DNA from: Allomyces macrogynus ATCC 38327
Lineage: Eukaryota; Blastocladiomycota; Blastocladiomycetes; Blastocladiales; Blastocladiaceae
Assembly (NCBI GenBank): GCA_000151295.1
Contig: GG745337.1
Span: 899,607-963,606, forward strand
DNA length: 64,000 bases
Reading direction: 5' to 3'
Position 1 is the stretch's first letter, and the number at the start of each line of letters is the position of its first letter. The position numbers and the translations under genes are program-made. Shown piece after piece: positions 20,063 to 32,019 of this stretch. The notes below the pieces were generated by a model that saw only the letters and a list, made by a program, of their open reading frames with translations, had not been told where the DNA came from and did no database searches.

Positions 20063-23000
20063 ATGGCCGACCGTGGCCGCGCTGATCCGGGCGATGCGCG
20101 CCGCGCGTGGGCCCCGGCACCGCGCCCCGGTGCACCTGCTGCGGGGACGCACGCGCCACCGTCGCCAGACCAACTGGCACGTCCCTTCCCGTGGACCGGT
20201 CCCGTCCCGTTCGCCCACGACGACGACCTTGCATGTCACCACCACCATGTTCAGGCGTTTAATGCGCATCCCGCGCAACAGCACTGGCCGCTGCCGCCGC
20301 CTCCGTCGCACACGCCGCACCCGCCGCCGCCTTCGTTCCCGTACCCGACGCACGTGAACCCGAACCCGAACCCGAGCACTGCGCACGGCCAGCATGCCGT
20401 ACCACCGCGACAAGATCCGCACGACTCGTACTACGGCCACCCGCCTGCAGCACGTGCGGGCCCATCGACCGCGAGCGCACTCGGTGGGGAGTGGCCGCTG
20501 CCGCCGTCCGCACGGATCGCCTCAACCGACGACGCTGGTGCAACGTGGTCTTCGAACTGGCGAGCGATCGCGACGCCGCCGCACGTGCCGCCTTCGGCAC
20601 CGACTGGTGCAGGCTGGCCCTCAGCGCACCGTGCGGGAGCCATGCGCGACGCCGGCGATCGTGATCGGCCGTGGCCGCGGCCGTCTCCCACACCAGGTGC
20701 TGGTGCTGATGCTGCAGCTGCTGCGCCTGCGACCGCACCAGTGCCACGGCACGTGTTGCGCGATCGCGCGATGCGGCGCACTGCACTGGGTAACGACAGC
20801 CAGCCCGTCTACGGCGCGCCGCCGCCGCAGCCGTTGTGGGGGTCCACTGCTGATGTGACTGGTGCTGGTGAAGGGGCAAGTGCAAGTGTGCGGTACCCGC
20901 CTCCGCTGCCATCTGGACCGACGTGGTGGGACAACGACGACGCGCGCAACCCGTCGCATGCGCCCCCACCGCCTCCGCCGCCGTCCGCGCCGGCGCAGCA
21001 CGAGTACTATCCGCACGACGTGCGTTCCGTGCACGCGTACGATCCGGCCGTGTCCCACTACGACGGCGCGCGCGCGATCGACCGGTCGGCAGCTGCGACC
21101 TACTCGTACGCTCCCCCGTCGTCGGTGACGGCGAGGACGGTGGCGTCATATGGTTACGGGCCCGGTACGTCGGCCGCGTCGTCCACGTCGGTGCCCGCCT
21201 GGGGCCACGTCGCACCGCCGCTGCCGCCGCCTCCGCCGCGAACGTATCCGGTCGATCCCGTACGCCACCAGCGTCGTGAGGCGGCTGCGGGGACTGCGCC
21301 CCCACCACTTGCCGGTAATGCTGCGCCGTGGGACCCGACAGGTGCGCCGCCGCCGCCGCCGTCGATGGCGGTCGATACGAGTGCCGATGCCGCGAGAGCG
21401 TACCTGGACGCCGGGTGGATGCACGACGATGCCGCGCGCGCGCATCAACGACGTCGTGTCGGATCAGTACCCGCGTGCGGGGCCGCCCTTCGACGTGGTG
21501 CGCGGTGCACTGAGCAAGGAGGGTGGGATCCGCGCCGTCGGATCCAGAACCAAGAACAGCGGTGGAGCCAGGGCATGCACGCTGCGAGCCACCCGCAACA
21601 GGGAGGAGCCAACGCCCCCGGTTGGTGGACGCCGTACGCGCAGCAGCAGCAGCAGCTGCTGCACGCGCGGTTGCCCGATGCGGCAGCAGCGGGAGAGCCG
21701 ACCATGTTCTTGCCGCCACCACCGCCGCCGTGGGACCTGTGGACTTCTGCCGCGCCGCCATCGTCGTCGGTGCATCACGGTGCGGGTGGACCGGCCAATA
21801 CGGTACAGGAACGTCGTCTTGGTGGTCCCGCGACTGCGGGAACGACGCGGTCGACGCCCGTGTCGTCCAGTGTGGGCGCGTTGCCAAGCACCGTGGGTCC
21901 ACTCGGACCGTTTGGGTACGACCAACTTTGTTCGCTGACAATACGGGTGGAGAAGGTTCCTAGAAGCGAGGATAATAACTGATGAGCAACGAATTCGCTT
22001 AACGTAGGCCGACGGGCCCACGACAAGCGCCGGTGGGTCCCGCCGTCGATGACCAAGTGGGCGTACTCGGTGGAGCTGGCGGGTATGCGGTAGGAACTCA
22101 ACCGGACTCGGCAAACTACCACAACACCAACAACGACGTCATCGCGACGGGCCCGCCCGCGGTCGACGGGCCCATTCCACCCATGCCGCCTCCACCGCCA
22201 CCACCGGCCACCGCACCCCCGCCGGCGGACGCGGATGCCGACGCGGACGCGGACGCAGACGTTCCCGAACCCGCGCTCGTCGAGCGCGAATACTTCGTCT
22301 TCGATTGTGCCGCATACGACCGCATGGTGCATTTTTTGACGCTCGAGGCCGACCAGTCGCGCGTCGCCGACATGCACGCGCAGTTGCGGTCGATGGCGCC
22401 GCAGCCGGCGCAGCGCAAGCGGTGGCGGCGACTTCAAAGCAAGTTGCGGCTCGTGGGTCCGCCAGCGACGAGCAATGACCCGCGCCGGTACCGACAGTTG
22501 GCGTGGCGCGACTCGGACTTGATCATTGCGCCGCGCGAGGTGCGTTTCATGTTGGCGCTTTTTCGTTTCGTTTTGGACGTGGACTGGCAGGGGTCGGTCG
22601 GCTGCAGCCGCAGGCAGAGTCGTCGTCCGGAAGTCTAGAGGAGGGGGGGGAAGCAATTCGAGGAGGACGATTCAGTTTGGCATTGGTCGGAGGAGGGAGG
22701 AGCCACAGCGGAGTGCGAGAAGGGAATGGACGGTGAGGCTGACCGATTCGATTCGCCCCGTCCGTCGATTGGCATGCGGCCAATCGCTTCATCGTCTTGT
22801 CTTTGTGACATAGGAATGGGACGCAGTCCTCCGTGAATGCCACCGGTCGCACTTGCCCATTGGCGAGCACCTCTCGACACGGCAGACGCTATTGCGGGTA
22901 CGGTTTTCGTTTTCATTGTTCGTTTGGCATGCCGTCGATTTCGAAAGGGCGGAAGAGACCCAGACCGACCGACCTTCCCCTTCCACGCCATCTAGTTGCG

Positions 23001-23262
23001 GCAAGACTACGAGACGCGCCGGTCGCGGTGTGGCATCACGCCCGAGACCATTTCGACGTTTTGCCACAGCTGTCGGTGCTACAGGCAGCTCGTCGACGCC
23101 GTGCAGGGCCGCGTTGTCAGTCAAGTCGCGGCAACGTTGCTGAGCGAGGGCCACTTGGTGCCCGCCGCCGCGGCAGGGAACAGCCGCAAGGAGGAGCGCA
23201 ATACGCTACCGCCGCCGCCGCCGCGATCAACGGGCTCGCCGTCGCCCTCCGGCTCGCCGTAA
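20063..23262 (+). CDS. Integrase-type HHCC zinc-finger protein, tandem copy 1
   Basis: Exons 20063-21915, 22008-22539, 22814-22897 and 22996-23262 (phases 2, 0, 0) give 911 aa. Residues 1 to about 710 are disordered and rich in Pro, Ala, His, Tyr and Ser. The C-terminus has a conserved helical block (about 713-795, with YFVFDCAAYDRM and RKRWRRLQSKLRL). A zinc-binding module then spans exons 3 and 4: His805, His814, Cys846, Cys849 (H-x8-H-x31-C-x2-C), with Gln-Thr six residues after the second His, then YETRRSRCGI and ISTFCHSC. This matches the N-terminal HHCC domain of Gypsy/Ginger-type integrases and host genes derived from them. No DDE catalytic core follows; the protein ends in a Pro/Ser tail. 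A nucleic-acid or protein-binding role is inference. Confidence 0.8.
22227..22261. repeat. Ala-Asp coding repeat in copy 1
   Basis: An imperfect GCGGAC-type hexamer repeat encodes a run of alternating Ala and Asp just before the conserved helical block. It is absent from copy 2, so it arose after duplication. Confidence 0.7.
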
Positions 23263-26200
23263 GAAAGGGAGGAGCGTTGCTGCACTTACCACCACCAACC
23301 AGGTTTGATTTTTGTTGAAAATCAGTTTTGATGTGTCCGTTATTTTTGGGGTCGACTGTCCACGACCATCAACATATCGTTCAGTTTTTTTTGTTCAGCT
23401 GCTGGAACGGGGCCAAGGCGAGGTCATGAAGGGCCGCTTGCAGGGTAGAGAGAGAAATTGGATTTCATTCTCGACGTAGAAAGCACAGCAATATCCGGCA
23501 GAGTAATGCTTGAATTTATTGGTTCATGGGGGGTTGCTGTCGTGGTCGCAAAAAGTCGAGGTCCCGCCGGGCACGCGAAAGGAGCGGGCGAGGGAGAGCG
23601 AGAAAGCGGGAGAGAAAGACGGGCGAAGGCGGACCACAGTCAAAGGAAGAGCGAAAGTGCGGGAAGACGCGCGCCAGCCTGCGCTGCACTGGCATCGGCG
23701 TACTTGTGCTGACTCGTGCAAACAAAAGGGGGCCAGCACACATGCGCATGCCGCCGCCGCCGTCGTCGTCGACATGACGGCGATTTCGCCGAAGTTGTCC
23801 GGCCCACCAGTACCTCTCCCTCCGCACTGCGAGCCTGCTCCACCGGCAAAGCACCCGCGGCATTGCCGTATCGACGACGGCGCTTGCAACCGGGGGGACC
23901 GGCGGGCTGCACGATGCACTTGCCACGCTGTGATGTTCCACGTCGGCGCAACGTCAGCACCGGCACACTACGATTGACGGAGCGGACCATCGTCAAAACT
24001 TGCGAGAAAGCCACGCACAGGTACGGCGCAGCACGGCGCGCACATGGTCGAGCACGTCGTGGCCGTCCTTGACAGTGCCCAACCCGTCAGTCGGGTCCCT
24101 GCATCGATGACAGCCACCGCTGATGGAGCCGATCGCCATCGCGCACTGCTGCTGTCGCAGTCGTGGTTGCGAAACGGCCGTCTTGCCGTGGGGAACGGTA
24201 TGGCCGACCGGGAGCGCACACTGTCGCCCACTCGACCGTGCTCACCCTGCCCATTGCTCCTTGACAGCGGCGATGCCGCCAGAGCGGCGCCTGCGCTGGC
24301 ATTGTGCTCAAGCGTCGGAGCACAACGGCGCCAGTCCATCCGGCTCGTCATGGTCGAGACCGCGTCGCGTGAACGACTTCAAGCTGGCGGCATTTGAACT
24401 TGGCGAGAGGAGGACGCTCGAGCATAGAGATGAGAAGACGCGCCAGCGCGAGCGTCGGTTTGATTCGAGACCTTGAGGTCCATACGGGTTGTTGGCGATA
24501 CGATTGCTGCTTGGATCGCAGTGCGCGTCGCCGGTCTGCAGAAAAGGCACGGCTACATGGACGAGAGTACGTTTGTTGGACGGGATAGACAGAATGAAGA
24601 CCTCGTTAATATTATCAACAACTGATGGTAAGGACACCACGACATGTACCAGTCATTCAAAAGCGAAATACCGAAGCGGGGGCCACGACACGCCACCACC
24701 ATATCAGCAAACGGTAGGAATCGCGCTTGGCCTCGCACTGCAAGTCGTCTGCGCTTTACTCCAGGGCAGATGGCGGTACGATTGTCGCGCCAGGCTTACC
24801 CGCTTGCAGCCGGTCCTCCAAAGCTGACTGAGGATCAAAAGGACAGTGTCGAGCACACGCACAAGGCATCCAACGTCAGTACCAATCGCGACCGACTCAA
24901 TTCGGCCTCATCCGGACGAACGACCCGTGGGCACCCGACTGAACATCCCGTTCAATCTCGGCGAGGCGCATTTAAATCGCCGCCAACAATCGCAGTGGCG
25001 AGCGGCGCCGCCGTGCAGCATCGTCTTGACACGACTTCCGCGCGACAGAACTACGCACCGTCTGAGGGCGCCGTTGCCCCCTGTTTCCTGGCGGGCAGAA
25101 CTCGTGGATCGGTTGGCAGGCGCGCCCTCGACCGCTTGCCGAGCAAAGGCGGCAAAGAACTGGCACACTGATTTTACGTCGGCGGTGCTGGAGCATTTTG
25201 CGGGCGAATCGAGGCCGTGGATTCATCTGGACGACGCGGACGTGGGTGACTGGGGAAACTGAGAAGTGTCTCGGCCACCGTGGACCGCAGGCTCAGAACC
25301 ACGTTGCCCTCGAGCTCGAGCGAGCGAGGTTCACGTGGTTGCCGCCGCCTGAGCATCGTGCGAAACCGCGTGACATGGCTTGTTCTGGCAGGGATTTCCG
25401 ATCGTCCCGTCTGTACGCTCGGGGCGTGGTGTGATCCCCAATCCCCAACAATAATGCGATGCCAAAGCCCGGCACTGGACAACGGCGGTGTGCATGGTGG
25501 TCGAGGGAGGATCAGGCGACGCAACCATCCGCAGATTGAGTCGACGATGGGACAGTGCCAGGAATCGGACGGCGTTGGCGCTGGCTACAGCGGCAGCAGC
25601 AGAGGTTGCTTCCCGCTTCTGCAGATGCTGGCGGTGGCGATGGCAGTGCGGCTAGTGACCTGCTTCCAACTCACCAGTCTTGTTGATCTTTGAAGATGCA
25701 GGCTGTCCCCTTGTGCCGAGGGGGTGGCGGGTGGAGACGACCGAGACCGAAACCGCGCGCGCGCGCATGCTCGCCCTGCCGGCCCGGCCAGGCGCGTGTG
25801 GGGTGGACAGCGTGGCGCACGCGGCCTGGGGGACAGTCCGCAACGCGCGCGCGCAGTCCGCAGCCCGAAACGCGCTTCGGTTCGGTGCGGGTTTTTCGAT
25901 TGTCTACCGTTGCGTTCTCAGAGTCTTGGTGGACGGCCGGCGGAGCCGACCCGAAGCCACGAGGAGCCGTGCCTTCTATGCTGTGCAAGTCTCCGCCAGC
26001 GAACGTCCGCTTGGGGCGCCGTCTTCCACGGCACCAAATCAAATGCGATTCTCGCTCCCTGGGTCTGCGGCGTGTGCGCGACTGGCTGGCTCTTGATCGT
26101 GTTGACCAGCAACAGCCCACGCGCGCGCCATTGCCGCGCACACCACACGCTCATCATCATCGGCTACTACTGTTGCCCGAGCGCCCACCCCGCCCGCCCG

Positions 26201-26367
26201 ACCGCCCGCGTGCCCGCCCGTGTCCGCCAAGCGCCCTTTACCTGCGAGCTGCGAAAACGCCTCCCCCACACTGCTGGTCGACACCCCCTCGTTCTCCTCT
26301 TTCCCGCGTAATCGCCAGCAGCGCTCCTGCCTGCCACCTGTCCGTCAACGTCGACGTCGCCTCGACC
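23263..26367. other. Spacer between tandem copies 1 and 2
   Basis: About 3.1 kb. Open frames on both strands are short or GC-driven and none has recognisable content. I looked for further copies of the RQT and YETRRSR segments of the tandem family here and found none. The final 400 nt carry the purine-poor leader of copy 2. Confidence 0.4.
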
Positions 26368-29060
26368 ATGGACTCTTCGCAGCAGCAGCCGCCGCGCGGT
26401 CCGGGACCGGGGCCCACGCCCACCGCCGTTGCCAACGCCGGCGATAACGACGAGACGCCCAACGCGCGTGCACCGCGTCATGTCTACGGCTACACGTCGC
26501 ACCACCACGTGCCTGCAGGCGCCCCGGAATGGCGTGGCATCACCGAAACCGCGCCCGTTGCGGGCACCAGTAGCTGGCCGCCGCCGCCCCCGATGCACCC
26601 ACTCTCGCCGTTTGAGCGAGCGCACATGCAGCCCCTCGGTGCTGCTGCTGCTGCTCCTGGTGGTGGTGGCGGTGGTGGTGGTGCCGGCGCTGGTGGTGCT
26701 GCTGGTGCTGTTGCTGCTCCTACCCCGACAGCGGCCGTGGCGATCCACGCGCCCGCCGACAACAACAGCAGCATGCCGGCCTGGGACAACACCGGCGGCA
26801 ACCATGCTCGGTACACGCGCGCCGATCGCGACCGACCAAGCTTTGCGCCATCCCCCGGGTGGCCGCACGCCACCGACGCGGCCGCACTCGACGCGCACAA
26901 CTCAACGGCATCACGTCCCGGGTCACTGCACGCGGCCGTGCCCGCAGCCGCGACGGGCACCGACACGACACCGCCGGGCAGTGGTGGACCGACTGCGGGT
27001 GCTTCTCGTCGAGGTCCCGTGGCGGCAGCGGCGACGACGCCGAGCATGACCGGTCCAGTTGCCCGCGGCCACAGCGGCTTTGCGCACGCGGCCGCTGCCC
27101 GCCAAGGTCCCCCACCCCTGCCCGTCGCTCACGACCTCGACGATCCGTACGCGCCGCGACCCGCGATCGCATCGCGCATGCAACCCGGTCCCGGCCCCGG
27201 TCCTGGAGGTGCCGCGGCTGGTGAAGGAGGCGAGGGCCGGCACCTGTCTCTTTACGGCGGCGGGAACTTGGCTCCGCCCGCGCCGTTGGAATCGACGACC
27301 GCGTTCTATGGCACTCCAACCGACCGTGACGTTCCCGTCATCGACGCGGCATCGGCAGGACACGCGCAGTTCGAGCAGCAGCACGCGGCCGCGCCGTCGT
27401 CGTGGGAGATGGCTGGCCGACTGCAGGATCCTCCGCCCATGTATCATCACGCGCATGCACCCGCGGCCGGGCGTGGATGGTACGCCGCACCCGCCGACTA
27501 CTACCATCACCCTCACCTGCACCCACACACACACGCGCACGTTCACCCGCAGCCGATGCACGCGACCCCGCCGGCCGACCGCGCCGCGACGAGCACCGTC
27601 GACCCGTACGGGTATCGCGGGTGGGACGCGCGACAAGCGGCCGCGTACGCGCCGCCGCCACCTCCACCGCCCCCACCCGGGCCCGAATACTATGCGTCGT
27701 ACGGTAGCGGCGGCCGGTGGGTGGCCAGTGTGCGGGCCGGACTGGAAACGCGCCGCACTGGTTCGCCGGTGATCGTCCGTTGGCGCCCCACGACTGGGCG
27801 CGTCGCAGTCTCGAGTACGCGTCGAACGCGCCGCACCATCCGCCGCTTCAGAAACGATGCCTCAACTTGGTGGAATGGGACCCGAATACGGCCCAGCGCC
27901 AACGTCGGCATACGCGGTGTACCCGCCGCCGCACGCGCACGGGCGACTGTTTGGTGGACACGGTGCCGCGGTCGGGACGCCGTCGCCGCGCACAGTCACG
28001 CACGATGTGCCGCCTCCACCATCGGGTCCCGTCGCGGCAACCGCGCGTACGACACGTCCCGCAGCCACGGCGTCGTCGGCAGCGCCCGCGAATGCTGCGC
28101 GTATGGGAACTTCGGCCGCGGCAGCGCCCGCGCCACCCCTTCCCCCCGCGGCGACGACCGGTGGCGGCGACGCGTCGGACCGCGACTCGGACCAGGACTG
28201 CGACGATGCGCCGTCGCGCAAGCGGCGTGCCGACCGACAGTACAATGTCTTTGACGTGCAGTCGTACGAGTTGATGCTCGAGTCGTTGCGGCTCGCGACC
28301 GACACGGGGAGTCGCGACGCGCTGCTCGACTTGTTGCGCGCGCGCATCCCCGAAGCGGCCAAACGGAAAAAGTGGAAGCGCTTGATGTCGAAGCTGCGGT
28401 TGATGGATGCCGACCGCATGCCGAATGCGACGCGCACGCAGTACATTGCCTGGTGGGAGTCGGAGCTGATCATTGTTCCGCAAGAGGTACGATCATTTTT
28501 TCTCGGCGCGAGCGCGGAGCTTTCTCTGTCTGTGCAAAAAAAAAGAAAAGGAAAAAAGAGATCCATGGCGATGGAGGAGCGGGCATCGATTGATCAGAAT
28601 GACAGTCCATTAAGCGCGGATTCGAGGACAAGACCCACGCCGCCGAAGACCGACTAACGCAATGGAACACACCCCCATCCACCCACCGACGACCTGCTGG
28701 TAGGAATGGCCCATCATCATGCGCGAAGCGCACCAGTCGGACTTGCCGCTCGATAAGCACCGGTCGTCTCGACAGACGCAATTGGCGGTACGCGATCTTG
28801 ACATGACTGCGCGCCGTCGGGCCCGCACTGTCGACACCCGAGAATTGACTGTTTCTTGTTCGACCCTCCCCTCCTCCCTTTCCTTCGACTCGTAGGTCCG
28901 GCAGCGGTACGAGACGCGGCGGTCGCGCGGCGGGCTCACCATGGAAGTGATTGACAATTTTTGTTGCGCGTGCCCGTGCTACCGCACGCTCGTGCAGTCG
29001 GTGCACGAGCGCGCCGTGGGCGTGCCCGACGACGAGGAAGCCGGTGCCGAGGCCGAGTAG
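26368..29060 (+). CDS. Integrase-type HHCC zinc-finger protein, tandem copy 2
   Basis: Exons 26368-27703, 27852-28486, 28704-28787 and 28896-29060 (phases 1, 0, 0) give 739 aa. The architecture equals copy 1: a long Pro/Ala/Gly/His-rich disordered N-terminus, a helical block with YNVFDVQSYELM and KRKKWKRLMSKLRL, then an exon of exactly 28 codons and a last exon that together form the zinc module. Ligands are His667, His676, Cys708 and Cys711 (in FCCACPCY). The Cys of the RRSRC motif is Gly here. A short acidic tail ends the protein. Intron 1 (148 nt) is long and GC-rich with coding-like composition, so that join is the weakest; a retained or alternative exon is possible. Confidence 0.75.
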
Positions 29061-29559
29061 TAAGTCGATGAGTGTTCGCGCGGCACCGAGGCGCGGTAGG
29101 ATCGCTCGCAAGCAGGGGGGAACTGGACGGGGCGGGACGAGACGGGACGGGGGTGCCCCGTAATTTTGGAATGATGGATTTCAACATGTTGGTGTCCATG
29201 GGGCAAAGTCGAGGACGGTTCATGGTGGGTGGTGGAGAATGATGCCGCTTGGCGGGGCGAGAGAAACGGCCCAGCCCGCGGGCGCAGCGCACGAGCTCCC
29301 CGGCAAGGCGCATCGCGACGAGGTTCCCTTGGACGAGGCAAAATGGCTGAGAACGAGGGCTGGGTCGCGCAAATGGACCACAACGCAACAAGGGCGATAG
29401 AGTTGAACATTTTGGGAGGGGGGCCGGTCTGGCCGACAGGATGGAGGAAGCGCTTAAGGAGGAAAGGCAAAAACTTGCGCGCCACGTGTGTTGACGCTGT
29501 TGTACGGCTTGCTGCGGCATCGCTGTCGCGTGCTGCGCGCGAAAGGGGCCATCGAGGGC

Positions 29560-29856
29560 ATGGACCTGCTTGCCCGCTCCACGTCCACCGCGATGCTGAT
29601 GCCTGACCCCTTGCTTGCGGTGCCTGACGGCGCGGCGAAGGCGACGGCGACGCGCGATGACGTGTGGTTCAGTCTTGGGTCACTTCACGCCGAGCTGGGC
29701 CAACGTCGCGCCGGCAAGCCAGCGCGACGGCAGCATCGGGGCGCGTCCTGCAAGCATGAACTCGGGGCCATTGGTGCGTTTATTGCGGGCATCGGCGAAA
29801 GGCGGTCGGTGCGCAGCTTGCGGGCGCCTGTGGAGGGCGGCCGGAGCGGAAAGTGA
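29560..29856 (+). CDS. Orphan open frame, possible exon
   Basis: A 98-codon frame starting MDLLARSTSTAM shows a strong G/C preference at third positions for most of its length, better than the antisense frame. The frame is open upstream to 29458 without another ATG, so it may be an exon of a longer gene or a relic. No family is recognised and there is no Cys pattern or membrane segment. Confidence 0.25.
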   Translation: MDLLARSTSTAMLMPDPLLAVPDGAAKATATRDDVWFSLGSLHAELGQRRAGKPARRQHRGASCKHELGAIGAFIAGIGERRSVRSLRAPVEGGRSGK

Positions 29857-31891
29857 TGCGGAAACATGATCGCCTGTCGCGGGGGGAGAGCGGTGCCTTC
29901 AAGCGTGCGCACATGGCGTCGATGCCGACGTGCATCGGGCAAGGACGTCGTTGCGACCTGTCGGGTGCTTGCACATGTGCTTGTTGGTGGGGAAGAGGAG
30001 AACCGCAGCAACGAAGCGTCGAAACCGTTGTGAGCTGCAAAAAGGTGGAGAGTGCCTGATCGCCGAAAAAAGACGAGGACAGTGCAAAACCAACTCCATT
30101 GGCCGCCGAGACCAGTCCAGCGCCCGTTCTTGCGCCGGGTCGCTCGCGGCCGGCTGCCTCGCGGTCTCGTCTGGCGGCGGACCTGCACCAACGTTTCTAC
30201 AAACGGGTGGGGGAGTCGGACCATCAACTCAAGATATCAATCCACACCGTGGCGCCGCGACAGCTCCACCGCGTGCTGCGCCAAGGCGTGGGCGTGCGGT
30301 GCTAGTGCGGCTGCTGCTGCTGCGGTCGATTGAGTCGTTGGCCGGCACGTAACGACGACACGAAAAACGGTGGCGCGCGACGAGCAGGGGCTGCACCTTG
30401 CAAACGCACCCCCAAACACCGAGCTCGTGGAAATGATGCGCGTCAACGTGAGCGCTGCTTGTCATGTTGTGCCACGCTTGGGGTCGCGTCGTGCTTGTTG
30501 CTGTTCTGGACATCCACCAACACGAACAACGCTGGTCAATAGAAGAACATGAACCAGAATCACTCAGCAACGTCGAATATCGCCGCGTAACAAACTCGCC
30601 AATGAATTTTCGTGCGTGGTGCGCGCGGTCGAGGCTGGCACTTGCACTCACCTTGCGATTCTGCCTTGAGCGACGCTCACAATGGCCGAGACTAATTGTT
30701 TTCCACGGGAAAAGCAATTCTCTAAGCGTGACGGGTGGATCGTTTCGAGATCAGTGTTCCTGTCAGATGCATGAGCATCATGGTGCGACCGTGAATAAAA
30801 GAATACTTCCGTGAAATCAATTTTCAGATGCGGTTAAGATGTGTGGTTTGCGATGAACAAGGTCGCATCCATTTTGGCGCGAATACGTGTCCGTCGCAGT
30901 ATGCGCGCGAAGAGTGAGATAACAGCCCCATCGCTGGATTCCAATCACGCGTTGCGACACGCCAGAGCATCGGCATTTGAGAATGATATTCGAGAATGAT
31001 ATTGTCTGGTCATTGCAGATGCGGTCGAAATCTCCAAAATGGCATGATGTCGTCCCGCACTTTCCGTCCGTCCCATTTCGCCATCTATGCCAGTCATGAA
31101 AGCTGGTCGGCATTGCTGGACTGCATTTATGCGGTCGATGACTGTGCTCTCCACCCGGTTTTGATGCTGAATCGGGCCAGAAACGTTGCCGTTTGCAGCG
31201 GAACCGGAAATGGTATCATGACGACTCGTCTCGCCGGCTGGGGCCCTCTCTCCCCAGCTGCCCGCATCTTGTCGTCGCAGCAAAACTTCGAGTCTTGTCG
31301 CGGCCAACCATTGGCGAGTCGGCAAACTTGCAGTGCTGGAACATGGCGTGGTGCATTCTGGTCTTGCTTTGGTCCATTTTATCTGGTGGGCATGGCGGCC
31401 AGTTATAGAACGTCGATCTCTCAAGTCTTCGGTCGGGGACGACGGACGCGGGCAACAGCATAGAGTCAGGTGATGACGTGGCTTGCTGTGGCTGACTCTT
31501 CACCATCGTCTGTTCCTTCGACGCGACGGCCACCAAGGCGCTTGCGCATAACCCAACCACTTTGGCGGGCGACACATGCTCGAGGTTCATTACATCGCTG
31601 CCATGGTGCCATACAAGTGACATGCCGTTGGCAAGAGGGCCCCCGGCCTGCCGCTGGCGTTGATCATGGCAAGCTGCTGCTGGCGGCTGTCGCGGCCAAC
31701 AACGGCTCGCTGCTGTCAGTGAGAGATCACGACCTGAAACGAAGCTGAGGCACGCTTGCTGCGCATGCACGCCCTGCGCGCGCGGGCTTGGCGTGGCCAG
31801 GGACACCGGTCGACTGCGTGTCCACCGGCTGGGCCGCCAGTGCTGTTCTGTTTCGAGGGTTGGGCCTCGCCCCTCTTTGCCTTCCATCCGG

Positions 31892-31948
31892 CGTCCCCAA
31901 ACGAGCACACCAACGACGTCCCCAAACGAGCACACCAACGACGTCCCC
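31892..31948. repeat. 25-bp tandem repeat
   Basis: Two exact copies of a 25-bp unit (31892-31916 and 31917-31941) and the start of a third lie 70-130 nt upstream of the ATG of tandem copy 3, so in its promoter or 5' UTR. Confidence 0.9.
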
Positions 31949-32019
31949 GTTGCCCACACCTCGCCCCATCAACCAAGTCCAGCCGGTCCACTCTTGACCG
32001 TCCTCGACTCGCTGCAACC

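Larger units (their letters stand above)
29061..32019. other. Spacer between tandem copies 2 and 3
   Basis: About 3 kb. Apart from the orphan frame at 29560-29856 and the 25-bp tandem repeat near 31900, I see no supported gene. The stretch 30500-31700 is lower in GC than its surroundings and its open frames look random. Confidence 0.4.

Noticed and set aside
20259..21941. Minus-strand open frame of 560 codons opposite tandem copy 1
   Set aside because: Composition is Arg/Ala/Thr-rich as expected for the reverse complement of Pro/Ala codons, and it has no conserved element.
29685..30227. Minus-strand 180-codon frame opposite the orphan open frame
   Set aside because: Third-position base preference is clearly better on the plus strand for 29560-29856, and the minus product looks random.
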